Below, piece after piece: positions 17,801 to 25,891 of a stretch of 64,000 nucleotides of DNA. The translations under genes were made by a program, and so were the position numbers. Source of the stretch: Dyadobacter fermentans (GTDB lineage Bacteria > Bacteroidota > Bacteroidia > Cytophagales > Spirosomataceae); the NCBI RefSeq assembly GCF_019924045.1, contig NZ_JAHXBN010000006.1:124001-188000 (forward strand), read 5' to 3'. Under the pieces are notes generated by a model. The model was not told the origin of the DNA and did no database searches. It worked only from the letters and a program-made list of their open reading frames with translations. Within the stretch, counting starts at the first letter, position 1. Each line of letters starts with the position of its first letter.

Positions 17801-18233
17801 AATCGACCGTCTTAATATCCTGCTGAATACTCAGTTTTTGAATAAAATCCATCAAAAGCGGCCCTGCTTCGCGCGGTTCGAGGTAAGGCCCCAGCTCCTT
17901 TTCCAGGGTTTCCTCGTATTTGAAAGGATATTTATCCGCGTAGTCCTCCACAAAAAAGTCGAATGGATTAATCACCTGCATTTTGGCGATTACCTCCACG
18001 TCGATGCCCAGCTCGGTTGCCTTTTCCGGGAACACCACCCGCGCCTGGTAATTTCCGAATGGGTCCTGCTGCCAGTTGATGAAATGGTTTTCAGGCGTAA
18101 TTTTCAGGGAATAGCCCTCGATCGGCGTACGTGAATGCGGCGCGGGGCGCAACCTGAAAATATGCGGTGAAAGTGAAACACTCCGGTCGAACTTATATCT
18201 TGTTTTGTGCGAAATAGCAACTTTTATAGCCAT
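14814..18233 (-). CDS. Transglutaminase domain fused to DUF2126 putative amidoligase
   Basis: A very large protein (1139 residues). Residues 1 to about 300 form a bacterial transglutaminase N-terminal domain and core, with the nucleophile in [19 protein letters not shown], the His in [17 protein letters not shown] and Asp in LDPTSG. The rest is DUF2126, beginning at about residue 320 with [20 protein letters not shown] and holding [37 protein letters not shown] and the [15 protein letters not shown]-like region. Comparative-genomic work has linked DUF2126 to glutamine-synthetase-like carboxylate-amine ligases; I recall this as a prediction without a proven reaction. It is the first gene of its operon. 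The 221 bases upstream, shared with divergent proC, hold the promoter, but no clear TAnnTTTG box was found there. Confidence 0.88.
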   Translation of the reverse strand: [1139 protein letters not shown]

Positions 18234-18454
18234 AATAGGAGTATTATTATAAAATCATATAATTTGGCGCGATGGAAAATACATTACCCTAAACAAATGC
18301 TTTACGCTTATTTTTCAAAATATAAGATTGATGCAAATGAATGAAACAAAATTTTCTTCCAGGCCAATAATCATACCCGTCCGTCCGGGACTGATAATTC
18401 CTTAAAAGTTACGACATTCGCCAAAATCCTTACGATACCATAGTTTAGTCCAAA

Positions 18455-19258
18455 ATGAAAATTGCTATCATCGGCTGCGGCAACATGGGTATGGCCTTCG
18501 CCCGCGCCTTCCTGAAATTTGACCTTGTCAAAAACCAGGACTTTTTACTGGTTGAAAAAAGCGCAGACCGCATGGACAGCCTCACGAGCTTCCAACCGGG
18601 CGTAATCACGGGCATTATCGGCCCGCAGATCGGCGAATACGACCTCATCATCCTTTCAGTGAAGCCGCAGGATTTTCTTTCGGTAGCCGGCGCGCTCAAA
18701 GAAGTCATCAAACCCAGCCAGGTAGTATTGTCGATTATGGCCGGTGTTACCATCGAAGGCATTCAGCATGCGCTGGACCATAAAGCGGTGATCCGTGCGA
18801 TGCCGAACACTCCCGCAATGCTTGGAATGGGCATCACGGCTTATTCGGCATCGCCCGAAGTAGATATGCATCAATTGCGTAAGATAGAAAACCTCATCAA
18901 TGCAACCGGCCGGTCGGTATTCCTCGAAGACGAGGAACAATTGAATGCCGTGACGGCATTGAGCGGCAGCGGCCCGGCTTACTTTTTTTACGTGGTAAAG
19001 GCAATGATCGAAGCCGGCAAGCAAATGGGCTTTGAAGAAAACGTGGCCGCATTGCTCGTGAAACAGACCATGCTGGGCTCCTACCACCTGATCAACACGG
19101 CCGATAAGTCGCTCGATGATCTGATCAAGGCGGTTGCTTCCAAAGGTGGTACTACCGAGGCTGCATTGCGCCAGTTTGAAGCCGGTGAACTTGATAAGAC
19201 ACTTGAAAAAGGCATTTTCGCCGCGCAGGTGCGGTCGACGGAATTGTCGAAAGGATAA
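18455..19258 (+). CDS. proC: Pyrroline-5-carboxylate reductase
   Basis: ProC reduces pyrroline-5-carboxylate to proline with NAD(P)H, the last step of proline synthesis. The 267-residue protein opens with the nucleotide-binding loop IAIIGCGNMGMAFARAF, followed by ILSVKPQDF, LSIMAGVTIEGI, the conserved RAMPNTPAMLGMGITAY and the C-terminal signature NAVTALSGSGPAYFF. KGGTTEAALRQFE near the end closes the active site in the dimer. All parts of the family signature are present and the length is standard. It is divergent from the DUF2126 operon and is followed by a GC-rich hairpin and a DUF1338 gene. proA and proB are not adjacent. Confidence 0.95.
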   Translation: MKIAIIGCGNMGMAFARAFLKFDLVKNQDFLLVEKSADRMDSLTSFQPGVITGIIGPQIGEYDLIILSVKPQDFLSVAGALKEVIKPSQVVLSIMAGVTIEGIQHALDHKAVIRAMPNTPAMLGMGITAYSASPEVDMHQLRKIENLINATGRSVFLEDEEQLNAVTALSGSGPAYFFYVVKAMIEAGKQMGFEENVAALLVKQTMLGSYHLINTADKSLDDLIKAVASKGGTTEAALRQFEAGELDKTLEKGIFAAQVRSTELSKG

Positions 19259-19263
19259 AAAGC

Positions 19264-19299
19264 CTCGCGCGGGCGCATACAATTGTGCGTCCGCGCGAG
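19264..19299 (+). other. GC-rich hairpin between proC and the DUF1338 gene
   Basis: CTCGCGCGGGCGCA (19264-19277) is complementary to 19286-19299 apart from one G-T pair, with an 8-base loop. There is no T-run after it, so it may slow polymerase or protect the proC mRNA end, but it is not a standard terminator. Confidence 0.5.
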
Positions 19300-19331
19300 C
19301 GACACTTCACAATCATCAAACTTTGAAAAAT

Positions 19332-20243
19332 ATGGGAACGTCAGCCAGTAAACTCGCTACTCTCGACATCGTTCTGAATGGATTAATGCGCCGTTACAAA
19401 GAGCGTGTGCCCGATGTGGGCATTATTCTTGACGCGATGGTCACCGATGGCGTCGTTCAAAGCGCCGATGCCATCGAGAACGACCATATCGCATTCCGCA
19501 CAATGGGGGTGCCGCAGCTGGGCGTGCGATCTTTCGAGAAAATTTTCCTGCATTACGGCTATGAAAAGCGCGACCATTACTTTTTCGAAGGCAAAAAGCT
19601 CGACGCCTGGTGGTATGCCCCGCCCCGCGAAACCGACCCGCGCATTTTCGTGAGCGAGCTCCGCGTCGGCGACCTCTCGGAGGAAAGCCAACGCATTATC
19701 CGCAGCTACACTGACGAAGTTACCACTGATCCCGCCGATTCCCTCGACCTCGATGATGGCGAAGCCGTAGACGCATTCCTGCACCAGCCATTATGGCGCA
19801 CGCCGACGGTTTCCGACTACCAATCGCTGCTCAAAGAAAGTGAATACGCCGCCTGGGTGATCTACAACCGCTATTACCTCAACCATTTTACGATCAGCGT
19901 CCATAACTTACCCGAAGGCTTCAATACCGTTGCCCGATTCAATGAGTTTTTGGAAAAACACGGCATTAAGCTGAATACTTCTGGCGGTAAAATTAAAGTA
20001 AGCCCCGATGGCGGGTTATTGCAAAGCGCTACGGTTGCGGAAATGCTGGATGCGGAGTTTGCCAATGGTGAAAAGCTGCGTATTTCCGGCTCATATGTAG
20101 AATTTGCCGAAAGGAAAGTGTTGCCGAAGTTCGTCGATCTTCCAGCGGGTGAAATCAAGAGAAAACACCGCCGGGATGGCTTTGAGGCAGGTAATGCGGA
20201 TAAAATTTTTGAGAGTACTTATACTACGCAGACGGGGCGTTAG
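19332..20243 (+). CDS. DUF1338 protein, 2-oxoadipate dioxygenase/decarboxylase type
   Basis: The 303-residue protein belongs to DUF1338 (YdcJ/HglS/FLO7 family). These are metal-dependent enzymes of vicinal-oxygen-chelate-like fold. Characterised members turn 2-oxoadipate plus oxygen into D-2-hydroxyglutarate in lysine breakdown. Visible family features are IENDHIAFRTMG, in which the conserved His acts as metal ligand, the HYGYEKRDHYFFEGKKLDAWW segment, RIFVSELRV, and NHFTISVHNLPEGF with a further His. The longer open frame from 19134 overlaps proC; the ATG at 19332 gives the normal N-terminus MGTSASKLATLD. No other lysine-degradation gene is next to it, so the substrate is assigned from family alone. 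Its end overlaps the convergent DUF2442 gene by four bases. Confidence 0.85.
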   Translation: MGTSASKLATLDIVLNGLMRRYKERVPDVGIILDAMVTDGVVQSADAIENDHIAFRTMGVPQLGVRSFEKIFLHYGYEKRDHYFFEGKKLDAWWYAPPRETDPRIFVSELRVGDLSEESQRIIRSYTDEVTTDPADSLDLDDGEAVDAFLHQPLWRTPTVSDYQSLLKESEYAAWVIYNRYYLNHFTISVHNLPEGFNTVARFNEFLEKHGIKLNTSGGKIKVSPDGGLLQSATVAEMLDAEFANGEKLRISGSYVEFAERKVLPKFVDLPAGEIKRKHRRDGFEAGNADKIFESTYTTQTGR

Positions 20244-20536
20244 GCCGGAGTTGAGTTTTGGAAAAGGACGTCCGGGCAGAAATCGAGCGGCGCAGGAATG
20301 ATCTTGCCATCATAATCGACCATTTCTGCTAATCCATCCCAGTAGATCGTACGCCCGTCGGTTTGAGCCTGCTTGAAAGTATTCCTATCGAGAATTTTCT
20401 TGAAAATGCTTCCTTCTTTTTCAGCATATTCTTGAAGAAAACTGCCGAAATCGACCGATCTGACGATTCCATCAGTCCAGAGTGCCTTGATTACAAACGG
20501 CTCGATTGACAATATTTCTTTAATTCTCGGATTCAT
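20240..20536 (-). CDS. DUF2442 domain protein
   Basis: A 98-residue protein with the DUF2442 pattern: EILSIEPFVIKALWTDGIVRSVDF, the central FKQAQTDGRTIYWDG, and ending with the usual proline-rich PAPLDFCPDVLF. DUF2442 proteins are small alpha/beta proteins. They are often found beside DUF4160 proteins, and that pairing has been read as a possible toxin-antitoxin-like module, though their action is unproven. No DUF4160 partner is present on either side, so this copy is an orphan. It converges with the DUF1338 gene, overlapping by four bases. The 83 bases between it and the next upstream gene stop show nothing remarkable. Confidence 0.75.
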   Translation of the reverse strand: MNPRIKEILSIEPFVIKALWTDGIVRSVDFGSFLQEYAEKEGSIFKKILDRNTFKQAQTDGRTIYWDGLAEMVDYDGKIIPAPLDFCPDVLFQNSTPA

Positions 20537-20619
20537 TATTGCAGTGGCCTGATCTTTCGCAGCCTTCCATTATCCTTAGCTGTTTACGAAGCAAGTAGTG
20601 TGTGAAAACTAAATGCTAT

Positions 20620-22557
20620 TTACTCATTAACAAGCAAATGCACAACCCGGAGCGCATTCCCTTCACTCTTCTCATTTTTCTCCGTTGAAATCGTCAAATG
20701 CAACTTGTGCTTACCTGCTGATAGTTCATCGGCCAGCATGAGATACCAGGGTAAATGCAGCTGGTTGCTCCAAGGCGTGTAAGTATCGAGCGTTTGCGGC
20801 TTTTTGCCGTCGATGGTGTAGGTGATTTTGCCGGCGTCGGGTCCTGAAATGATAGCGATACCGACGCCGCGCCCTTTGAACTCGAAATCCAGCGACGAAC
20901 CGGCCGTTTCGCTGACCAGCATCGGTACATTCACAAATCCGGGCCTGGTCGAGAACTTCACCTTCGGTTTCCAGTCGGGATCGAGCGTGAAGCCTTTGAG
21001 ATTTTTAGCTTCTTCCAGCCTATGGTAGCTCCCTTTCTCGTAGCTAAAACGGTCCATCGCAGCAGGAAGCTTTATTGCACCAGTGGCAGGAGATTCCATT
21101 TTCAGCATTTCCTTGATGGTTTGAGCATAAATTTCCTGGCCATACGGCGACGGGTGCAGGTCTTTGAAATCATATTTCCAGGTGAATTCACCAGCCTTAA
21201 TACGGTCGTACACCTCTCTGGCGAGGTTAATGTAAACGGCCCCATAATATTTTGCCACGCGCTCGTGCACACCTACCTCCACAGGTTCCTTGCCGGCTTC
21301 ATAGTCGTCATTCTTTTTAGGCTCTGCAAAAGCCATCATCACCACATTCGCTGTCGGATTGGCTGCATACATCTGTCTCAAAATACCGTCCAATGCCCTT
21401 ACCTGCGCTTTTTCGCTGAAACCGTTCCCTCGGTCGTTTACGGCTGCCTCTACAAAAAGTAAGTCGGGCGTTCCTTTCGCGAGCACGTCGCGGCTGAAAC
21501 GCATGGAATGCGGCGTGCTGCCCAGCGATGGAATGCCGGCAGCGATGAATGTGAATTCAGTGTCGGGAAAATGCTCCTGCAAATATTGAGAGGTTTTATC
21601 GCGCCAGCCCGGGTTGTGGGTGATGGAGCCGCCGAGGAATGCGACAGTCCCTTTTCTCGTAGTCCTGAACTTCTCAAATGCATTGCCCAGGCCTTTATTC
21701 AAAGTAATATAAGGTGTATGCAACAGCGGTTTTTGAACCGGCACGCTATTCTCTTCGATAAAATTGGCGAAGAATTCGGGATGCTCGATCGGGAAGTGAT
21801 GGCCTTCCAGCGTCTGCTCACCGCGCGTCATCGGGTACACGCTTACAGGCCCGCCCAATGCGAGGTAATTTCTGACGAGCAGATCCGTATTTTCAGCAAC
21901 CGGCGCATGTTCGTCTTTTAATCCTACCACATGGACGATTGGCACTTTGTAGGATGCTAACCCGGCCAGGTCGTTCAGCGGGATGTCGGTAAAACTGGCG
22001 GCCTGCTCTTCGTTCATGTTAAAAATTTGCTTCCAGGCCTCCCAGTCTTTGGGCGAGCCTTTGCCTTTTCCATTGCCGCCGGGCCAGCTTTTCGGATCGG
22101 CAACGGGTGCCTCGGCGTAAATGCAGCTTACTTTATCAGGATTCCGCTTCGCCCAGCCGTACACATACAACCCGCCGCGGCTTACGCCTTCCAATGCCAC
22201 TTTCGGGGCGAAATGCTTTTCCTTTACGAGGTAATCATAAAATCCGTCCCAAACCTGCATGGCTTTGGGATGCGCAAACATATCGTTGGTGTTGACGTAC
22301 GCCACATGAAACCCGCGTGAGAGCAAAATACTGTCCATATCGGTGTGCCATGTGGGGAAATGTGCCCGCCATACCCACGGGTTGCCGTCGATCGCCTTTT
22401 TAGGTTTTACATACCACGCATTGCGGTCCTGAAATGTGAATTCTACTTTTTCAAAACCTTTCCACTGACTCGTTTTTTCGGGGGTTTGGGCTGAAATATA
22501 GGCCGCCGACAGTACCAATACGGCCAGCAGGTTCCATGCGAAGCTTTTCGTGTTCAT
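20620..22557 (-). CDS. Secreted alpha/beta-hydrolase and SGNH-esterase fusion
   Basis: I chose the ATG at 22557 because it opens a clean signal peptide (MNTKSFAWNLLAVLVLSAAY, cut near residue 23); the longer frame adds 15 residues in front. The 645-residue product has three parts. About residues 30-275 form an alpha/beta hydrolase with the nucleophile elbow EGVSRGG (Ser126), a late Asp in GLKDEHAP and His in EGHHFPIEHP. About 295-480 form an SGNH/GDSL esterase with AFLGGSITHNPGW, VEAAVNDRG and DLHPSPYGQEI. The last part is a beta-rich domain with a possible carbohydrate-binding role. Two esterase folds in one chain suggest stepwise removal of acyl groups from a plant or algal polysaccharide. 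The substrate is unknown. Confidence 0.85.
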   Translation of the reverse strand: MNTKSFAWNLLAVLVLSAAYISAQTPEKTSQWKGFEKVEFTFQDRNAWYVKPKKAIDGNPWVWRAHFPTWHTDMDSILLSRGFHVAYVNTNDMFAHPKAMQVWDGFYDYLVKEKHFAPKVALEGVSRGGLYVYGWAKRNPDKVSCIYAEAPVADPKSWPGGNGKGKGSPKDWEAWKQIFNMNEEQAASFTDIPLNDLAGLASYKVPIVHVVGLKDEHAPVAENTDLLVRNYLALGGPVSVYPMTRGEQTLEGHHFPIEHPEFFANFIEENSVPVQKPLLHTPYITLNKGLGNAFEKFRTTRKGTVAFLGGSITHNPGWRDKTSQYLQEHFPDTEFTFIAAGIPSLGSTPHSMRFSRDVLAKGTPDLLFVEAAVNDRGNGFSEKAQVRALDGILRQMYAANPTANVVMMAFAEPKKNDDYEAGKEPVEVGVHERVAKYYGAVYINLAREVYDRIKAGEFTWKYDFKDLHPSPYGQEIYAQTIKEMLKMESPATGAIKLPAAMDRFSYEKGSYHRLEEAKNLKGFTLDPDWKPKVKFSTRPGFVNVPMLVSETAGSSLDFEFKGRGVGIAIISGPDAGKITYTIDGKKPQTLDTYTPWSNQLHLPWYLMLADELSAGKHKLHLTISTEKNEKSEGNALRVVHLLVNE

Positions 22558-22658
22558 AGCCTTCAAAAGCACGCATGCGGCCCATTTTACCGGGAGGCGC
22601 ATCTGCTTTGGTATGATATTTTAAATATTTATCCTGAAAACAATCTTGAAAAAGACTT

Positions 22659-22943
22659 ATGGATAAGATCGAGAAGTTTAAGACCATGGAGAAAATCCTG
22701 CGCGAGATCGAGGATTTGAAAAACAGCGAAACTGCCGTGATCAAGAAGATTGGTCAGATTGAAACAGAAAACATGAACGTCAACGTCCAGAACCTCGACA
22801 AATCACTGAACGAGATTTACGACGGTGTCTATAAAAATCTCCAGAATGTGGAAAACCTTCAAAACTCGTTCACAGAAACGGTAGCCGATTTCAGAAGCAA
22901 GAACAACATCACCGAAGAAATGTTGATGGAACTAAGAGAATAA
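22659..22943 (+). CDS. Small coiled-coil protein of unknown function
   Basis: The 94-residue product is charged and helical, without a signal peptide or membrane segment. Heptad-like spacing of Leu, Ile and Val over nearly the whole length (FKTMEKILREIEDLKN, then NLDKSLNEIYDGVYKNLQNVENL) predicts a coiled-coil. I do not recognise the family. It stands alone between the divergent esterase fusion (102 bases upstream) and the convergent mraY, and it ends in its own strong terminator at 22975-23008, which supports a real, separately transcribed gene. Confidence 0.7.
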   Translation: MDKIEKFKTMEKILREIEDLKNSETAVIKKIGQIETENMNVNVQNLDKSLNEIYDGVYKNLQNVENLQNSFTETVADFRSKNNITEEMLMELRE

Positions 22944-22974
22944 ATTACCCCGATATCATCAGACTAAAAACCGC

Positions 22975-23008
22975 AAAAAGCTCCGATTCGCATGAATTGG
23001 AGCTTTTT
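22975..23008 (+). terminator. Rho-independent terminator of the coiled-coil gene
   Basis: A 15-base stem (22975-22989 with 22994-23008, one mismatch) and a GCAT loop end in TTTTT. The A-rich left foot means it could also work on the minus strand. Confidence 0.88.
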
Positions 23009-23012
23009 GGTT

Positions 23013-23123
23013 GAAGGGAGGAAGGAGAAAAGGGAGGAAGGAGGAAGGAAAAAAGAAAGGACTGACTATAAGAATCCCTTTCCTCCCCTTCCTCCATCCT
23101 CCCTTTTCCTCCCTTTCTCCCTT
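23013..23123. repeat. Polypurine/polypyrimidine inverted repeat
   Basis: Bases 23013-23060 are only A and G, in GGAGGAAGG-like words, and 23075-23123 are only C and T in the complementary order. They are separated by 15 mixed bases. The arms are roughly complementary over about 48 bases and form a long imperfect hairpin that abuts the mraY stop codon. Such tracts can also form triplex DNA. No reading frame is supported here. Confidence 0.8.
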
Positions 23124-24338
23124 CTACCGTAACTTTAACGTAGCAAGCGTCAAAATCGCCAGGATGATACCGACAATCCAGAAGCGCGTTACGATTTTCG
23201 CTTCGTGAATGCCTTTTTTCTGGTAATGGTGGTGCAGCGGCGACATCAGGAATATCCTTCGCCCTTCGCCGTATTTCTTTTTCGTGTATTTAAAATAACT
23301 GACCTGTAATATCACCGACGCATTCTCGACAATGAAAATCCCGCACATAACCGGGATCAGCCACTCTTTACGGATCGCCAGCGCTACCACGGCAATCACC
23401 CCGCCGAGCATCAAACTACCCGTATCACCCATAAATACCTGTGCAGGGTACGCATTGTACCATAAAAACCCGACACAGGCCCCTATGAACGCCGCACAGA
23501 ATATTACCAGCTCTCCCGAATTGGGGATGTACATGATGTTCAGGTATTGCGAGAATTTGGTGTTACCCGACAAATACGCCAGCACACCGAGCGTCAATGC
23601 GATAATGCCCGACACACCTGCCGCAAGACCGTCGATACCGTCGGTAATGTTAGCGCCATTGGAAATCGCGGTGATGATAAAAATCGCGATAATGGTGTAG
23701 ATAACCCAGGTATATTCTTCGGGCAGCCAGCCGAAAAGCAGCGCCTTGTAGTCGAATTCATTGTTCTTGATGAAAGGAATGGTGGTTACCGTCGGGTGGA
23801 TAATGTCGCGGTAGCGCTGCACCTCGCCCAGACTGGAACTGAGCACGGGCTGGTCGTACACGCGGATTTTGACATTATCATTAAAAGAAAGTGTAATACC
23901 GACGATCAGACCCAAGCCCACCTGGCCGACGATCTTGAAACGTCCTGCGAGTCCATCTTTGTTATTCCTGAATTTTTTGAGATAATCGTCCAAAAACCCG
24001 ATACCTCCTGTCCAGACAGCCGTAATGAGCAACAGAACGATGTATACATTGCTCAATTTTGCAAACAGCAAAACGGGGATCAGCAACGACGCCAGGATAA
24101 TGAACCCACCCATGGTAGGCGTTCCCGCTTTCTCCATCTGGCCTGCCAGCCCAAGGTCACGGATCGACTCGCCCATTTGCTTTCTCCGAAGCAGATTAAT
24201 AATCGACTTTCCGTAGGCAGCAGCGATAAACAGCGACAAAACCGTCGCGCCCAACGCCCTGAACGAGATATACTGGAATACCCCGGCCCCGGGAATGTTG
24301 AATTGTTTGTCTAAATAATCGAAGAGATAATAGAGCAT
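23124..24338 (-). CDS. mraY: Phospho-N-acetylmuramoyl-pentapeptide-transferase
   Basis: MraY makes lipid I by moving phospho-MurNAc-pentapeptide from UDP to undecaprenyl phosphate in the inner membrane. The 404-residue protein has about ten membrane segments and the expected motifs: KAGTPTMGG, the first aspartate pair in [13 protein letters not shown], the magnesium-site loop [15 protein letters not shown] and the [10 protein letters not shown] loop at the cytoplasmic face. It is longer than the E. coli enzyme by about 45 residues, mostly an insertion around 145-190, as seen in other Bacteroidetes. It follows murE by 71 bases. It is the last gene of this cell-wall block; murD, expected next, is replaced by the polypurine repeat and a convergent gene. 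Confidence 0.96.
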   Translation of the reverse strand: MLYYLFDYLDKQFNIPGAGVFQYISFRALGATVLSLFIAAAYGKSIINLLRRKQMGESIRDLGLAGQMEKAGTPTMGGFIILASLLIPVLLFAKLSNVYIVLLLITAVWTGGIGFLDDYLKKFRNNKDGLAGRFKIVGQVGLGLIVGITLSFNDNVKIRVYDQPVLSSSLGEVQRYRDIIHPTVTTIPFIKNNEFDYKALLFGWLPEEYTWVIYTIIAIFIITAISNGANITDGIDGLAAGVSGIIALTLGVLAYLSGNTKFSQYLNIMYIPNSGELVIFCAAFIGACVGFLWYNAYPAQVFMGDTGSLMLGGVIAVVALAIRKEWLIPVMCGIFIVENASVILQVSYFKYTKKKYGEGRRIFLMSPLHHHYQKKGIHEAKIVTRFWIVGIILAILTLATLKLR

Positions 24339-24409
24339 GAAAAAGCGTGTTGGGATGACGGCTGCAAAATTGGTTTTTTTAATAGACTACGCCAAAAGCA
24401 TAGTGATTT

Positions 24410-25885
24410 TTAATTGCCCGCCCGTTTTGCGAACACTTCCATCAGCACTTCTTTGTCATCAAAATGGTGTTTAACGCCTTTCACGTCCTGGTAATTCTCG
24501 TGTCCTTTACCGGCGATGAGAATAATGTCGCCCTGCGCCGCTTCGAGCCCTGCTTTGAGAATAGCCTCGTGGCGGTCTTCGATTACCGTCGTTTTTTTGT
24601 AATCCAATGGTGGCACGCCTTTCCGCATCTGGTCGAGGATGTCCATCGGGTCTTCAAAACGTGGGTTATCCGATGTCAGGATTACGCGGTTGCTGTACCG
24701 ACAGGCGATTTCTGCCATTTTGGGACGTTTCTCTGCATCGCGGTTACCGCCGCAGCCCACCACTGTTATCACTTGCTCGTTACCCTGCCGCAAATGCGTG
24801 ATCGTTTCGAGCACGTTTTCCAAGGCATCGGGTGTGTGGGCGTAATCTACAATGCCTACGATATGATCTGCGGAATGGAATTGCTCGAAGCGTCCCGGAG
24901 GGCTTTTCAGGTTGGAAAGTTCGGTTAAAACGGCCTCTTCTTTCTCGCCCAAAAGCACCGCTGCACCATATACTGCAAGCAGGTTGTAAGCATTGAAACG
25001 GCCGATCACGCGAAACCAGACTTCCTGGTTATTAATCTCCATATGCATCCCTGCGAGCGTATCCGAGATGATTTTACCTTTAAAAGTCGCGAGCGTTTGG
25101 AGAGAATACGTTTCGATACGCGCTTTGGTGTTTTGCACCATCACATTTCCACGGCGGTCATCGATGTTAATTAATGCAAATGCGGATTTAGGCAATGCAT
25201 CGAAAAAGCCCTTCTTGGCTTTGATATAGTTATCGAAAGTTTTGTGAAAGTCGAGGTGGTCGTGCGTAATATTGGTAAAAATCCCACCCGCGAAATGCAG
25301 CCCGGTAATGCGGTGCTGCGCCACCGAATGCGAGCTCACCTCCATAAACACGTGGCTGCAATTCCTGGCTGCCATTTGCGCCAGTAACGCATTCAACGCA
25401 ACGGCGTCAGGCGTGGTGTGTGTAGAAGGGATAACCTCGTCTTCGATCTGGTTCTGGACCGTCGACAGCAATCCGCAGCGGTAGCCCAATGCCCGAAAAA
25501 GCTGGAACAGGAATGTGGCTACGGAAGTTTTCCCGTTGGTACCGGTTACCCCCACGAGTTTCACTTTTTTGGAAGGATACCCGTAGAATGCGGCGGCCAT
25601 CAGTCCCATGGCCGCGGCAGAATCCTCCACCTGAATATAGGTTACATCTTCCCTTACATTTTCAGGCAGCTCCTCGCACAGGATGGCCGTTGCGCCGAGC
25701 TCGGCGGCTGTGTGGATAAACTGGTGACCGTCTACCTGTGTGCCGCGCAATGCCACAAAAAGGCTTCCCGGCATTACTCTTCTGGAATCCAGAATGATAT
25801 TCTTGACCTTGACGTCGGCATAGCCATGAATAATAGCGCCTTTAACTTCGCCGAGCAGGCTGCTCAGCACTTGTTCGTTTTCCAT
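24410..25885 (-). CDS. murE: UDP-MurNAc-tripeptide synthetase (meso-DAP adding)
   Basis: MurE adds the third residue to UDP-MurNAc-L-Ala-D-Glu in the cytoplasm. The 491-residue protein has the three Mur-ligase domains: an N-terminal UDP-binding domain, the ATP loop LVGVTGTNGKTSVATFLFQ, ITHDHLDFHKTFDNY in the central domain, and the C-terminal domain with FHSADHIVGIVDYAHTPDAL. The DNPR motif in TSDNPRFEDPM is the known marker for meso-diaminopimelate in contrast to lysine enzymes, so the peptidoglycan should be of DAP type. It starts six bases after the ftsI stop codon, a close operon join. The next gene, mraY, follows by 71 bases. Confidence 0.96.
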   Translation of the reverse strand: MENEQVLSSLLGEVKGAIIHGYADVKVKNIILDSRRVMPGSLFVALRGTQVDGHQFIHTAAELGATAILCEELPENVREDVTYIQVEDSAAAMGLMAAAFYGYPSKKVKLVGVTGTNGKTSVATFLFQLFRALGYRCGLLSTVQNQIEDEVIPSTHTTPDAVALNALLAQMAARNCSHVFMEVSSHSVAQHRITGLHFAGGIFTNITHDHLDFHKTFDNYIKAKKGFFDALPKSAFALINIDDRRGNVMVQNTKARIETYSLQTLATFKGKIISDTLAGMHMEINNQEVWFRVIGRFNAYNLLAVYGAAVLLGEKEEAVLTELSNLKSPPGRFEQFHSADHIVGIVDYAHTPDALENVLETITHLRQGNEQVITVVGCGGNRDAEKRPKMAEIACRYSNRVILTSDNPRFEDPMDILDQMRKGVPPLDYKKTTVIEDRHEAILKAGLEAAQGDIILIAGKGHENYQDVKGVKHHFDDKEVLMEVFAKRAGN

Positions 25886-25891
25886 GAAGGA

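Noticed and set aside
17160..18134. 324-codon plus-strand open frame
   Set aside because: It is antisense to the transglutaminase part of the DUF2126 protein and has no recognisable domain.
19134..19331. Upstream extension of the DUF1338 frame
   Set aside because: It overlaps proC out of frame and adds a basic, Cys-rich segment not present in the family; the ATG at 19332 gives the normal start.
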